This document shows, one piece after another, positions 29,152 through 38,649 of a DNA stretch of 64,000 bases; position 1 is the first letter of the stretch; each line of letters opens with the position of its first letter. Made by a program: the position numbers and the translations under genes. The notes beneath the pieces are model-generated. The model worked only from the letters and a program-made list of their open reading frames with translations, was not told the DNA's origin and searched no databases. The stretch spans positions 434,001 to 498,000 of the forward strand of contig NZ_VTFV01000003.1 of NCBI RefSeq assembly GCF_009192745.1. Reading direction: 5' to 3'. Source of the DNA: Arthrobacter citreus. Its GTDB lineage: Bacteria; Actinomycetota; Actinomycetes; Actinomycetales; Micrococcaceae.

Positions 29152-29833
29152 GTGCACCGGCCGTCCGCGCACAGGAACCAACAGCGGACGCCAGCTCGCC
29201 GGGTGACTGCACGACGGCGGCAGCTCCGGCCGCTTCAAGCTCACCGTCGGGTGCGAAGCCCCAGGCCACCCCGATGCAGGGAATGCCGTTGGCGGAAGCT
29301 CCGTGGACGTCGTGGGAACGGTCGCCGATCATCACGGCGGCGGAATACTCACCCTCGTGCTGTGCCAGGGCGGCCCGCACAATGGAGACCTTGCCGTCAG
29401 CGGCGGCCAGCCGCTCGTCCGCCGGCGAACCATGGATCGAGTCGAACAGGGTATCGAGTCCCTGGACGGCCAGGAGTTCACGGGCAATCGGTTCCGGCTT
29501 CTGGGTCGCTACGGCCACCAGGGCGCCGTCCGTCCGCAGGCTCCTCACGGCGTCGGCAATTCCCGGATATGGCCTGCTGGCGGCCATGCCGGTTTCCCGG
29601 TATCCCCTGCGGTACTGGGCGATGACGTGCTCCAGGCGGTCAGCGGGGACCCCTGCGATGCCTGTGAGGGAGTCCTTCAGGGCGGGCCCCACCATGCGGT
29701 GCAGGTCGGCCTCCGAAGGTACCGGAAGCCCCGATGAGGCGAGGGCCGCCGCGATGCCTCCGGTGATACTGCCGGCCGGGTCCACCAGGGTGCCGTCCAG
29801 ATCGAAGAGGACCAGGAGCCTTGAATTCGTCAC
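29138..29833 (-). CDS. HAD-family phosphatase, phosphoglycolate-phosphatase-like
   Basis: Haloacid-dehalogenase hydrolase of the Gph/PpaX type. The product has 231 residues. Motif I with the nucleophile Asp is VLFDLDGTLVDPAGS, motif II VAVATQKPEP, and motif III/IV AVMIGDRSHDVHGASANG, followed by VAWGFAPDGEL, typical of phosphoglycolate phosphatases. The GTG at 29833 gives the standard N-terminus. The long in-frame extension upstream to 30070 is read-through of non-coding sequence and uvrA antisense. Substrate is inferred from family only. Confidence 0.85.
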   Translation of the reverse strand: MTNSRLLVLFDLDGTLVDPAGSITGGIAAALASSGLPVPSEADLHRMVGPALKDSLTGIAGVPADRLEHVIAQYRRGYRETGMAASRPYPGIADAVRSLRTDGALVAVATQKPEPIARELLAVQGLDTLFDSIHGSPADERLAAADGKVSIVRAALAQHEGEYSAAVMIGDRSHDVHGASANGIPCIGVAWGFAPDGELEAAGAAAVVQSPGELASAVGSCARTAGAHGTV

Positions 29834-29933
29834 CGGGCAAGTTTCGCACAGAGAAGCGCGCCAGCGTAAACCAGCACCTGAAGGTATAACCCGTCGGGAA
29901 TATGTCGGCGCTAGTTGCCTTCCCGGCCTGGCC

Positions 29934-32837
29934 CTAGCCCAGGATCTCGGCCAGGAACCTTCCGGTATGGCTGTCAGGAGACTTCGCGACCTTCTCCGGG
30001 GTACCGGAGGCCACAACCATGCCGCCGCCGGTGCCGCCGTCGGGCCCCAGGTCAATGATCCAGTCGGCACTCTTGATGACGTCCAGGTTGTGCTCGATGG
30101 TGATCACGGTGTTGCCCTTGTCCACCAGCCCCTGCAGCACAAGCAGCAGCTTGCGTACGTCTTCGAAGTGCAGGCCGGTGGTCGGCTCGTCCAGCACGTA
30201 CGCGCTGCGGCCGTTGGAGCGCTTCTGCAGCTCGGCAGCGAGCTTCACCCGCTGGGCCTCGCCGCCGGAGAGCGTGGTGGCCGGCTGGCCGAGGCGCACA
30301 TAGCCCAGCCCCACGTCCACCAGGGTGTTCAGGTGGCGGGCAATCGGAGCGAACGCGGCGAAGAACTCGGCAGCTTCGGCGATCGGCATGTCCAGGACTT
30401 CGGCGATGTTCTTGCCCTTGTAGTGGACTTCCAGGGTTTCCCGGTTGAAGCGCGCACCATGGCAGACCTCGCAGGGAACGTAGACATCCGGCAGGAAGTT
30501 CATTTCGATCTTCAGGGTGCCGTCACCGTGGCAGGCTTCGCAGCGCCCGCCCTTGACGTTGAAGGAGAAGCGGCCGGGGAGGTACCCGCGCACCTTCGCC
30601 TCGGTGGTTTCTGCGAAGAGCTTGCGGATGTGGTCGAACACGCCCGTATAGGTCGCCGCATTGGAGCGCGGCGTGCGCCCGATGGGGCTCTGGTCAACGT
30701 GGATGACCTTGTCCAGGTGCTCCAGTCCGTCAACGCGGGTGTGGCGTCCCGCAACGTGCTTCGCGCCGTTGAGCTTGCTTGCCAGCACCCGGTAGAGAAT
30801 GTCATTGATCAGCGTGGACTTGCCGGAACCGGACACCCCGGTGACCGCTGTGAAGACACCCAGCGGCACGCTCACGTCGATGTTGCGCAGGTTGTTTTCC
30901 CGTGCGCCGACGATCTTCAGCTGGCGTGACTTGTCCACCTTGCGGCGTTTGGCGGGGATTTCGATCTTCCGCCGGCCGGAGAGGTAGTCGCCCGTGATGG
31001 AACGCGTATTCGTGAGCAGTTCGGACAAAGGTCCGGAGTGGACAATCTCGCCGCCCTTCTCCCCCGCGCCGGGTCCAACATCTACGACCCAGTCGGCTTC
31101 GTGGATGGTGTCCTCGTCATGCTCCACCACAATCAGCGTGTTGCCGAGGTTCCGCAGGCGGGCAAGGGTTTCGATCAGCCGCCGGTTGTCCCGCTGGTGC
31201 AGGCCGATCGAGGGTTCGTCCAGGACGTACAGCACGCCCACGAGGCCGGAGCCGATCTGGGTTGCCAGGCGGATGCGCTGTGCTTCGCCGCCGGAGAGCG
31301 TTGCGGCCGGACGGTCCAGTGAAAGGTACTCAAGGCCGACGTCGAGCAGGAAGGTCAGGCGCGCCTTGATCTCCTTGAGGACCTGCTCGCCGATCTTTGC
31401 TTCACGGTCCGTCAGTTCAAGGTTCTCGAAGAACGCAGCAGCTTCCCGCAGGGGCATGGCGCTGGCCTCGGCGATGTTGCGCTTGTTGATCAGCACCGAC
31501 AGGGAAGCCGGGTTCAGCCGGGCGCCGCCGCACTCGGGGCACGCGATTTCCCGCATGTACTCCTCGTACCGGTCGCGCGAGCTCTCGGATTCAGTCTCCT
31601 GGTGCTTGCGCTTGATGTAGCCGATCACGCCTTCGAAGCCGGTGGTGTATTTCCGTTCCCGTCCGAAGCGGTTGCGGTACTGGACCACCACCTTGTGGTC
31701 CTTGCCGTGCAGTACGGCTTCGCGGGCCTTCGCCGGCAGCTTCTTCCAGGGAACGTCCATGGAGAAGTCCATGTCCTTGGCGAGTCCGGCCAGCAGGCGG
31801 TTCCAGTATTCGGTGGTTGCGGTGCCCATGGACCAGGGCGCGATCGCACCTGCGGCGAGGCTGAGGTTCGGGTTGGGAACCACCAGCTCTTCGTCCACCT
31901 CCAGCCGCGAGCCGATGCCGGTGCACACGGGGCAGGCGCCGAACGGGTTGTTGAAGGAGAAGGACCGCGGCTCGATTTCGTCGATGGCCAGGGGGTGTTC
32001 GTTCGGGCAGGCCAGGTGCTCGGAGAAGCTGCGGGTCCGTTCCGGGCTGTCCTCGGGGAGGTCGACGAAGTCGGCGAGGACGCGCCCGTCCGCCAGTCCC
32101 AGGGCAGTTTCAACGGAGTCGGTGAGGCGCTGGCGAATGCCGTCCTTGGCAACCAGGCGGTCGATGACTACTTCAATGGTGTGCTTGTACTGCTTGCCCA
32201 GCTTGGGGGGATCGGAGAGCTGGACGGTTTTGCCGTCTACCTTCGCACGCGAGTAGCCCTTGGCTGCCAGGTCCTTGAAAAGGTCGACGAATTCGCCCTT
32301 GCGCCCGCGCACCACCGGGGCCAGGATCTGGTACCGCGTGCCCTCTTCGAGTTCAAGCAGCTGGTCGGTGATCTGCTGCGGGGTCTGCCGGCTGACGGGC
32401 TCGCCGCAGACCGGGCAGAACGGGGTGCCCACGCGCGCCCAGAGCAGACGCATGTAGTCGTGGATCTCGGTAATGGTTCCTACCGTGGAACGGGGGTTCC
32501 GGCTCGTCGACTTCTGGTCGATCGAGACTGCCGGTGACAGCCCTTCAATGAAGTCGACGTCGGGCTTGTCCACCTGGCCCAGGAACATCCGGGCGTAGGA
32601 GGAAAGCGACTCGACGTAGCGCCGCTGGCCCTCCGCGAAGATCGTGTCGAAAGCCAGGGAGGACTTGCCTGACCCGGAGAGACCCGTGAACACGATCATG
32701 GCGTCGCGCGGAAGATCGAGGTCCACGTTCTGCAGATTGTGTTCCCTTGCGCCCTTGACGACCAGGCGCGAGAGATCGCCGGAAGGGTGGGGATTGTGGC
32801 CAGAAGTCAGTGAAGTCGCGGTAGACACGCTTTCCAC
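29934..32837 (-). CDS. uvrA: Excinuclease ABC subunit A
   Basis: Damage-recognition ATPase of nucleotide-excision repair. The product has 967 residues with two ABC modules. The first Walker A is [15 protein letters not shown] and the second [17 protein letters not shown]. Both signatures read LSGGEAQR. Zinc-binding Cys pairs are [22 protein letters not shown] and the CEACHGDG...CEVCHGARF finger. The start is GTG at 32837. A LexA-type box lies 18 bases upstream, so the gene is probably SOS-induced. Confidence 0.98.
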   Translation of the reverse strand: MESVSTATSLTSGHNPHPSGDLSRLVVKGAREHNLQNVDLDLPRDAMIVFTGLSGSGKSSLAFDTIFAEGQRRYVESLSSYARMFLGQVDKPDVDFIEGLSPAVSIDQKSTSRNPRSTVGTITEIHDYMRLLWARVGTPFCPVCGEPVSRQTPQQITDQLLELEEGTRYQILAPVVRGRKGEFVDLFKDLAAKGYSRAKVDGKTVQLSDPPKLGKQYKHTIEVVIDRLVAKDGIRQRLTDSVETALGLADGRVLADFVDLPEDSPERTRSFSEHLACPNEHPLAIDEIEPRSFSFNNPFGACPVCTGIGSRLEVDEELVVPNPNLSLAAGAIAPWSMGTATTEYWNRLLAGLAKDMDFSMDVPWKKLPAKAREAVLHGKDHKVVVQYRNRFGRERKYTTGFEGVIGYIKRKHQETESESSRDRYEEYMREIACPECGGARLNPASLSVLINKRNIAEASAMPLREAAAFFENLELTDREAKIGEQVLKEIKARLTFLLDVGLEYLSLDRPAATLSGGEAQRIRLATQIGSGLVGVLYVLDEPSIGLHQRDNRRLIETLARLRNLGNTLIVVEHDEDTIHEADWVVDVGPGAGEKGGEIVHSGPLSELLTNTRSITGDYLSGRRKIEIPAKRRKVDKSRQLKIVGARENNLRNIDVSVPLGVFTAVTGVSGSGKSTLINDILYRVLASKLNGAKHVAGRHTRVDGLEHLDKVIHVDQSPIGRTPRSNAATYTGVFDHIRKLFAETTEAKVRGYLPGRFSFNVKGGRCEACHGDGTLKIEMNFLPDVYVPCEVCHGARFNRETLEVHYKGKNIAEVLDMPIAEAAEFFAAFAPIARHLNTLVDVGLGYVRLGQPATTLSGGEAQRVKLAAELQKRSNGRSAYVLDEPTTGLHFEDVRKLLLVLQGLVDKGNTVITIEHNLDVIKSADWIIDLGPDGGTGGGMVVASGTPEKVAKSPDSHTGRFLAEILG

Positions 32838-32854
32838 TCTAGATCAAACAGGAT

Positions 32855-32870
32855 TCGAAAACGTATTCGA
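32855..32870. promoter_or_regulatory. LexA (SOS) box upstream of uvrA
   Basis: TCGAAAACGTATTCGA matches the actinobacterial LexA consensus TCGAAC-N4-GTTCGA at 10 of 12 fixed positions. It lies 18-33 bases before the uvrA start, where bound LexA would block the promoter. Confidence 0.75.
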
Positions 32871-32882
32871 GGGCGGGTGTGT

Positions 32883-33260
32883 TCACCGCTGGCGTAGGGC
32901 GGCCTGGACGTAGGACAGGGCGTCCTTGTGGTCCACCCCGTTGGCGCTGACCGTATCGGCGAAAACCCGGGCGGCCTCGGCCACGCGGCGGCGTCCATTG
33001 TCGCCCGCAGCAGCCACGACGGTGCCGGCCCGGGAACGGGTGGTCACCACTTCGGCCTGCTCAAGCTCCCGGTAGGCCCGGGCTACCGTGTTGACGGCCA
33101 GGCCCAGCTGGGCGGCAAGGGTGCGTACCGGCGGAAGCCGGGTGCCAACAGGCAGGCTGCCGTCGTTGGCGGCATCAAGAATCTGCAGCCGGAGCTGTTC
33201 GAACGGGGGTACCGAACTCGCCGCATCGATCCGCACCCAGGAGAGCACGCCGTCGTCCAT
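32883..33260 (-). CDS. GntR-family regulator, short YtrA-like form
   Basis: A small DNA-binding regulator of 125 residues. The winged helix-turn-helix covers about residues 20-80 (PPFEQLRLQI, LPPVRTLAAQLGLAVNTVAR, then AYRELEQAEVVTTRSRAGT). Only a short helical tail follows, as in the YtrA subfamily that controls ABC transporters. The ATG at 33260 has an A/G-rich ribosome site, and an in-frame ATG at 33320 is the alternative. It lies just downstream of the ABC exporter pair on the same strand, so it probably represses that exporter in response to a drug or peptide. Confidence 0.85.
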   Translation of the reverse strand: MDDGVLSWVRIDAASSVPPFEQLRLQILDAANDGSLPVGTRLPPVRTLAAQLGLAVNTVARAYRELEQAEVVTTRSRAGTVVAAAGDNGRRRVAEAARVFADTVSANGVDHKDALSYVQAALRQR

Positions 33261-33357
33261 GCCACCGCTTTCTTCATCGCCTGCTGTCGGGCCGCGGATG
33301 CGGGCCGGTTCCCTGTCCATCCTGCCACGTACCACCGCCGGCAGCGGATGAAGGCAA

Positions 33358-35277
33358 CTAATCCGGTGCGTCAGTGGTGGAAGCCGGTTCGCTGAACTGG
33401 GACTGGTAGAGCTGGGCGTAGAAGCCGCCGGCATCCAGGAGGGACTCATGGGTCCCCTGCTCAACGATCTCGCCGTTCCGCACCGCCAGGATGACGTCGG
33501 CATCGCGGATGGTGGAGAGCCGGTGGGCAATGACAAAACTGGTTCGGGCCTCGCGCAGCGCTCCCATTGCCAGCCGGATGGCAACCTCGGTCCTCGTATC
33601 CACCGAGCTGGTCGCCTCGTCCAGCACCAGGATGGACGGGTTGGCCAGCCAGGCCCGGGCAATGGTGATGAGCTGGCGCTGTCCCTGGCTCAGCGAACCG
33701 CCGTCGGCGCTCAGGACCGTGTCATAGCCGTCCGGCAGCGACCGGACGAAATGATCCACGTGGGTGGCTTTGGCAGCGGCAATGATCTGCTCTTCGGTGG
33801 CATCGGGCGCCCCGTAGGCCAGGTTCTCGCTGATGGTCCCCTCGAACAGCCAGGCGTCCTGGAGGACCATGCCGATGCTGCGGCGTACGTCGTCGCGGGT
33901 CATGCTCATGGTGTTCACGCCGTCCAGCAGGATTTCACCTGAATCCACGTCGTAGAAGCGCATCAGCAGGTTCACCAGGGTGGTTTTCCCGGCTCCGGTG
34001 GGTCCTACGATCGCTACGGTCTGTCCCGGTTTAGCGTCGAAGGAGAGATCCCGGATCAGCGGCGCCTGCGGTGAGTAGGAGAAACTGACGTGCCTGAACA
34101 CAACGTCGCCGCGCACCCTGCCCAGCCTTACCGGATCCTTGGGATCCGGTTCGATTTCCTTCGCATCGAGCAGCGCGAAGACACGTTCCGCGGAAGCCAG
34201 GCCGGACTGGAGCATGTTGATGAGTCCGCCCAGCTGGCCCAGGGGCTGGCTGAACTGGCGGCTGTACTGCACGAACGCCTGCACTCCCCCGATGGACAGG
34301 GCGCCGCCGGCCACCTGGATTCCGCCCACGACGGCTACTGCCACGTAGTTCAGGTTCGCAATAAAGGTCATGGTGGGCATGATGACGCCGGAGACGAACT
34401 GGGCCCGGAAGGAAGACTCGTAGAGCCGTTCGTTCCCCGGATGGAAGCCCTCCACCACCCGCTCCTGCTGGCCGAAGGCCTTCACTACGTCCTGGCCGGT
34501 GAACATTTCCTCGATGTAGCCGTTGACCTCACCGGTGGTCTTCCACTGCGCCTTGAACTGCACCTGCGAGCGCTTGGCGATCAGGACGGTCACCAGGGCC
34601 GAGACGGGGACCGTGAGCACGGCGATCAGGGCCAGCAGCGGGGAGATCCACAGCATCATGCCCAGTACCCCCACTATGGTCAGCACGGAGGTGATGACCT
34701 GGGTGATGCTCTGCGACAGGGTCTGGGCGAGGTTGTCGATGTCATTGGTGACCCGGCTCAGCACGTCGCCGCGGGACTGCTGCTGGAAGTGGGACATGGG
34801 GAGCCGGAACAGCTTGGCGTCCACATCCCTGCGCAGCCGGTACATGGCGTTCTGCACGATGCGCGCTGTGACCCGTGCCTGCGCCCAGCCGAAGAAGAAG
34901 GACGCCAGGTAGATGGCGAGCACTGCGGTCAGCAGCATCCCCAGGGTGGAGAAGTTGATGCCCTCCCCCGGAACCGCGTCCATGGCGGCGAGCATGTCTG
35001 CCAGCTGGGTCTGCCCGGAGGCACGCAGCGCCTCCACCTGGTCGGCCTTGGATACGCCCGGGGCCAGGGAAGCGCCAATGACGCCGTCAAAGATCACGTT
35101 GGTGGCATCGCCGAGGACTTTCGGGGCGGTCACGGCGAGCGCCACGGAGACGACGCCGAAGACCAGTACCGCAGCCACGCGCCAGGTATCGGGTGAGAGC
35201 AGCCTCAGCAGCCGGGCAGTGGATGCCTTGAAGCTGGCCGGCTTGGCTGCCGGGCCGCCGCGGCCGTGCATGCTCAC
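33358..35277 (-). CDS. Heterodimeric ABC exporter subunit with the catalytic Glu (TMD-NBD)
   Basis: A 639-residue ABC exporter half with an N-terminal six-helix membrane domain and C-terminal ATPase. Walker A is VGPTGAGKTTLVNLL and Walker B is ILVLDEATSSVDTRTE with the catalytic Glu. The signature is non-canonical, SLSQGQRQLI, with Gln in place of the first Gly. Together with the partner upstream this makes one functional and one degenerate ATP site, as in LmrCD or TM287/288. The GTG overlaps the partner's stop by 4 bases, and an ATG 6 bases further is possible. Probably a multidrug or lipid exporter, with substrate unknown. Confidence 0.92.
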   Translation of the reverse strand: MSMHGRGGPAAKPASFKASTARLLRLLSPDTWRVAAVLVFGVVSVALAVTAPKVLGDATNVIFDGVIGASLAPGVSKADQVEALRASGQTQLADMLAAMDAVPGEGINFSTLGMLLTAVLAIYLASFFFGWAQARVTARIVQNAMYRLRRDVDAKLFRLPMSHFQQQSRGDVLSRVTNDIDNLAQTLSQSITQVITSVLTIVGVLGMMLWISPLLALIAVLTVPVSALVTVLIAKRSQVQFKAQWKTTGEVNGYIEEMFTGQDVVKAFGQQERVVEGFHPGNERLYESSFRAQFVSGVIMPTMTFIANLNYVAVAVVGGIQVAGGALSIGGVQAFVQYSRQFSQPLGQLGGLINMLQSGLASAERVFALLDAKEIEPDPKDPVRLGRVRGDVVFRHVSFSYSPQAPLIRDLSFDAKPGQTVAIVGPTGAGKTTLVNLLMRFYDVDSGEILLDGVNTMSMTRDDVRRSIGMVLQDAWLFEGTISENLAYGAPDATEEQIIAAAKATHVDHFVRSLPDGYDTVLSADGGSLSQGQRQLITIARAWLANPSILVLDEATSSVDTRTEVAIRLAMGALREARTSFVIAHRLSTIRDADVILAVRNGEIVEQGTHESLLDAGGFYAQLYQSQFSEPASTTDAPD

Positions 35278-37007
35278 AGCGCTTCCTCCGGCGTGTACTG
35301 CGAGGAGACGATCTCCCGGTAGGCGGTGTTGGATTCAAGCAGCTCGGCATGTGTGCCTATTCCGGCGATCCGCCCTTCTTCCAGGACGATGATCCGTCCC
35401 GCGTCGGTAATGGTGTTCACCCGCTGGGCGACCACGACCACCGTGGCGTGTGCGGTGCGCTGTTTCAGGGCTGCGCGCAGGCGTGCGTCGGTGGTGAAGT
35501 CCAGTGCGGAGAAGCTGTCGTCGAACAGGTAGATGTCCGGCTGGACCACCAGGGCCCGGGCAATGGCGAGCCGCTGGCGCTGCCCGCCGGAGAAGTTGCC
35601 GCCGCCCTGTTCCACTTCATGGTCCAGCCCGCCCTCGGCGGCCCGGACAAAGTCTGCTGCCTGTGCGATCTCCAGTGCTTCCCAGAGTTCCCCGTCCGTG
35701 GCTGAGGGTTTGCCGAAGCGCAGGTTCGAGGCGATGGTGCCGGAGAAAAGGTGTGCCCGCTGGGGAACCAGTCCGATGCCCGAGCGCAGGGAGTGCAGGG
35801 TGACCCCGGCGGTGTCCTGTCCGTCGACGCTGATGTTGCCAACGGTCGGATCCAGCAGGCGGGGAACCAGGTTCAGGAGGGTGGACTTCCCCGCCCCGGT
35901 TGAGCCGATGATGGCCGTGGTCTGCCCCGGCTCGGCTTCGAAGCTGATGTCCTGCAGCACGGGGTCCTCTGCGCCGGGATACGTGAACCCCACCCCCGTA
36001 AAGACCAGCCGGCCGCCGTCGTACACCAGCTCTTTGGCGTCCGGTGCGTCCCGGACACTGGTCCTGGTATCCAGCACCTCATAGATCCGCTCCGCGCAGA
36101 CCGCCGCCCGCGGCAGCATCATGATCATGAACATTGACATCATCACTGCCATCAGGATCTGCATGATGTAGGCGATGAACGCGGTAAGGGCCCCGATCTG
36201 CATCTGCCCGGCGTCGATGCGGAAGGCTCCGAGCCACACCACGGCAACCGTGGCCAGGTTTGCTACCAGCATGGTCGCCGGGAACAGCAGTGCCAGATAC
36301 TGGCTCACCCGCAGCTGGGTGCCGGTGAGGTCGCTGTTGGCGCCGTCGAACCGCTGCTTCTCCGTGTGTTCGCGCACAAAAGCCCGGATGACGGCGATCC
36401 CCATGATCTGTTCACGCAGCACACCGTTGACCCGGTCGATCTGTTTCTGTGCCCGGCGGAACAACGGAACCAGCCGGCGCAGCACCAGCGAGATGATGAC
36501 GACCAGGACCGGCAGGATCAGCAGCAGGATGCCGGAGAGCGGGATGTCCTGGTTCAGGGCCAGCAGGACTCCGCCCACTCCCATGATGGGAGCAGAGACC
36601 ATCATGGTCATGGTGAGCAGCAGGGACATCTGCACCTGCTGCACATCGTTGGTGGTCCGGGTTATGAGGGACGGCGCGCCAAAGAGGCCCACCTCCCTTC
36701 CCGAGAAGGTCTCCACGTTGGTGAACAGCGAGCGCCGGACGTTGCGTCCCACGCGCATGGCCGTGCGGGCGGCGTAGTAGGTGGCGGCTACGGAACACAC
36801 CACCTGCCCGGCCGTGACAGCGAGCATCCACCCGCCAATGTTCATGATGGTGGCGGTGTCACCCTTCACCACGCCCTGGTCAATGATGTCCGCATTGAGC
36901 GTAGGCAGGAAGAGGGTTGCGGCGGTCTGCAGGAACTGCAGGATAACGACGGCGGCAACCGCACCCTTGTACGGAGCCAGGTTTTCGCGAACGAGCCGAA
37001 GAAGCAC
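35274..37007 (-). CDS. Heterodimeric ABC exporter subunit with a degenerate ATP site (TMD-NBD)
   Basis: A 577-residue ABC exporter half. Walker A is IIGSTGAGKSTLLN. The signature is canonical, NFSGGQRQRLA. Walker B reads IYLFDDSFSALDFTTD, with Asp where the catalytic Glu should be, so the site formed by its own Walker motifs should hydrolyse ATP poorly. The start is GTG at 37007 with GGGAGG just upstream. It is the first gene of a three-gene unit with its partner subunit and the GntR regulator. Confidence 0.92.
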   Translation of the reverse strand: MLLRLVRENLAPYKGAVAAVVILQFLQTAATLFLPTLNADIIDQGVVKGDTATIMNIGGWMLAVTAGQVVCSVAATYYAARTAMRVGRNVRRSLFTNVETFSGREVGLFGAPSLITRTTNDVQQVQMSLLLTMTMMVSAPIMGVGGVLLALNQDIPLSGILLLILPVLVVIISLVLRRLVPLFRRAQKQIDRVNGVLREQIMGIAVIRAFVREHTEKQRFDGANSDLTGTQLRVSQYLALLFPATMLVANLATVAVVWLGAFRIDAGQMQIGALTAFIAYIMQILMAVMMSMFMIMMLPRAAVCAERIYEVLDTRTSVRDAPDAKELVYDGGRLVFTGVGFTYPGAEDPVLQDISFEAEPGQTTAIIGSTGAGKSTLLNLVPRLLDPTVGNISVDGQDTAGVTLHSLRSGIGLVPQRAHLFSGTIASNLRFGKPSATDGELWEALEIAQAADFVRAAEGGLDHEVEQGGGNFSGGQRQRLAIARALVVQPDIYLFDDSFSALDFTTDARLRAALKQRTAHATVVVVAQRVNTITDAGRIIVLEEGRIAGIGTHAELLESNTAYREIVSSQYTPEEAL

Positions 37008-37130
37008 GTATCCTCCCGGAACTGCCGGGGCGTTCCGGCACCATCTGAACGTACGCCCGGTGCGGGCCCGGCGGCAAGGGATCGCCGGACACGCATCGCT
37101 CCCGTCCTGCAGCGGTCCGGAGGCGCCGTT

Positions 37131-37136
37131 TAGACT
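37131..37136 (+). promoter_or_regulatory. Predicted -10 element, leaderless hydrolase mRNA
   Basis: TAGACT followed by 6 bases (GGCGCC) and the ATG at 37143. No Shine-Dalgarno sequence is present. Confidence 0.55.
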
Positions 37137-37142
37137 GGCGCC

Positions 37143-37784
37143 ATGGCTGATACCAGGAACGTTTCAATTCGCAGTGCCTCCGTAGGCTCCATGGACAACA
37201 ACGTCTATGTGCTCACCGCCAAGAACTCGGGGGCGCAGGTGCTCATTGACGCTGCGGACGATTTCCCCCGCATTCAGGATCTGCTCGACGCCGGTGCAGC
37301 AGACAGCGGGTCGGGCCGGGCTGCGGTACAGATGATCATCACCACGCACAGCCACTGGGACCATGTGCGGGCGCTCGCCGAAGCCAAAGCCGCGACCGGG
37401 GCCCGGACCGCCGCCGGGGGGCCGGACACCGCGGATATCGAGGTTCCTACAGACGTTCCGCTCTCCCACGGTGATGTGCTGGACTTTGACGGATTCGATC
37501 TTGAGGTCATTGCCCTGCGCGGCCACACTCCCGGCTCGGTTGCCCTGGTGTACCGGGACCCGGAAGGACCGGCCCACCTGTTTACCGGTGATTCTCTCTT
37601 TCCCGGCGGGGTGGGCAACACGCAGAAGGATCCGGAGCGTTTCACCTCACTGTTCAACGATGTAGTCGAACGTATATTCGAACAGTTCCCCGATGACACC
37701 GTGGTCCATCCCGGCCATGGTGCCGGCACCACCCTGGGGGCGGAGCGGCCGCACCTGGCGCAGTGGAAGGAACGGGGCTGGTAG
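37143..37784 (+). CDS. Metallo-beta-lactamase-fold hydrolase (glyoxalase-II-like)
   Basis: A 213-residue MBL-fold protein. The metal motif HxHxDH is present as THSHWDHVRAL near residue 75. Further metal-site residues are in LRGHTPGSVAL (His), FTGDSLFPGG (Asp) and HPGHGAGTTLG (His). The compact size and PGHG...TLGAE ending resemble hydroxyacylglutathione-hydrolase-like proteins, but actinobacteria use other thiols, so the substrate is open. It is a single gene, convergent with tam. Confidence 0.85.
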   Translation: MADTRNVSIRSASVGSMDNNVYVLTAKNSGAQVLIDAADDFPRIQDLLDAGAADSGSGRAAVQMIITTHSHWDHVRALAEAKAATGARTAAGGPDTADIEVPTDVPLSHGDVLDFDGFDLEVIALRGHTPGSVALVYRDPEGPAHLFTGDSLFPGGVGNTQKDPERFTSLFNDVVERIFEQFPDDTVVHPGHGAGTTLGAERPHLAQWKERGW

Positions 37785-37794
37785 TACCGGTGCC

Positions 37795-38565
37795 CTAAGG
37801 CTTGTGCGACACCATAAAGATCCTGCGGAACGGGAAGACGGTCCCCCAGGGTTTCGGCGGATAGGCCTGGCGCAGCAGCGCCGCGTATTCGGCTTCGAAG
37901 CCCTCGTACTCCTCCGGGGGCAGGGCGGCCATGACGGGGCGAAGCGCCGTGCCGCGGACCCAGTCCAGCACGGGATTCGTTCCGGTGAGCACCTGTGAGT
38001 AGCTGGTCTCCCAGACATCGGTGTTCATGCCGGCATCCACGAACAGCTCCAGGTACTGCTCCGGCTCCGCCACGGAGTCCCCGCCGCGCAGCACCCCTGC
38101 GAGCGCCGGACTCCAGCGCGGGCTTTCGGCGAGCTCCCGCATGAGCACATGCGACGGAGCGTTGAAGTTGCCGGGCACCTGTACAGCGATCCAGGAGCCC
38201 GGATCCAGTGCCTTGGCCCAGCGGCCCAGCAGATCCTCGTGTCCGGGCACCCACTGCAGTGCGGCATTTGACAACAGGACTCCCGGCCCGGAAGAAGGAT
38301 TCCACTCCTGGATCTGGCCCTGGACAAAGCCGGGGTTCCCGCCCGAACGGGCCTTTGCCTCGCGGATCATGTCAGCGGAGGAGTCGATGCCGGTGACGGG
38401 TGCTCCCGGCCAGCGTTCGGCCAGCACCGCGGTGAGCGCGCCGGTGCCGCAGCCGAGGTCGGCTACCCAGGCCGGCTCTGCAGCTCCGATCCGGGCGGCG
38501 AGGTCGAAGAACGGCCGGTCACGGTGGTCTGCAAACTGGACGTAGCGCTCAGGGTCCCATTTCAT
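37795..38565 (-). CDS. tam: Trans-aconitate 2-methyltransferase
   Basis: SAM-dependent methyltransferase that esterifies trans-aconitate, a toxic by-product of the TCA cycle. The product has 256 residues. It opens MKWDPERYVQFADHRDRPFF, the family-specific start. The SAM site is VADLGCGTGALTAVLAER with motif II VTGIDSSADMI, followed by LLSNAALQWVPGHEDLL as in E. coli Tam. The ATG follows a TAGGCT -10 element by 7 bases, so the transcript is probably leaderless. It diverges from the helicase gene. Confidence 0.9.
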   Translation of the reverse strand: MKWDPERYVQFADHRDRPFFDLAARIGAAEPAWVADLGCGTGALTAVLAERWPGAPVTGIDSSADMIREAKARSGGNPGFVQGQIQEWNPSSGPGVLLSNAALQWVPGHEDLLGRWAKALDPGSWIAVQVPGNFNAPSHVLMRELAESPRWSPALAGVLRGGDSVAEPEQYLELFVDAGMNTDVWETSYSQVLTGTNPVLDWVRGTALRPVMAALPPEEYEGFEAEYAALLRQAYPPKPWGTVFPFRRIFMVSHKP

Positions 38566-38572
38566 GCCCGCG

Positions 38573-38578
38573 AGCCTA
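38573..38578 (-). promoter_or_regulatory. tam: Predicted -10 element of tam (leaderless)
   Basis: TAGGCT on the minus strand, 7 bases before the tam ATG. The intervening CGCGGGC is not a ribosome site. Confidence 0.55.
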
Positions 38579-38633
38579 GCAGCGCCGTCGTACGCTCCCC
38601 TGGAGGCAACAACGGTGATTTTTGCTGCCGGGC

Positions 38634-38639
38634 TAGGCT
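38634..38639 (+). promoter_or_regulatory. Predicted -10 element of the DExH helicase gene
   Basis: TAGGCT lies 10 bases before the ATG at 38650. The 5' UTR would be only about 3-4 bases, although AGGTGAG overlaps the position of a ribosome site. Confidence 0.45.
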
Positions 38640-38649
38640 GGTAGGTGAG

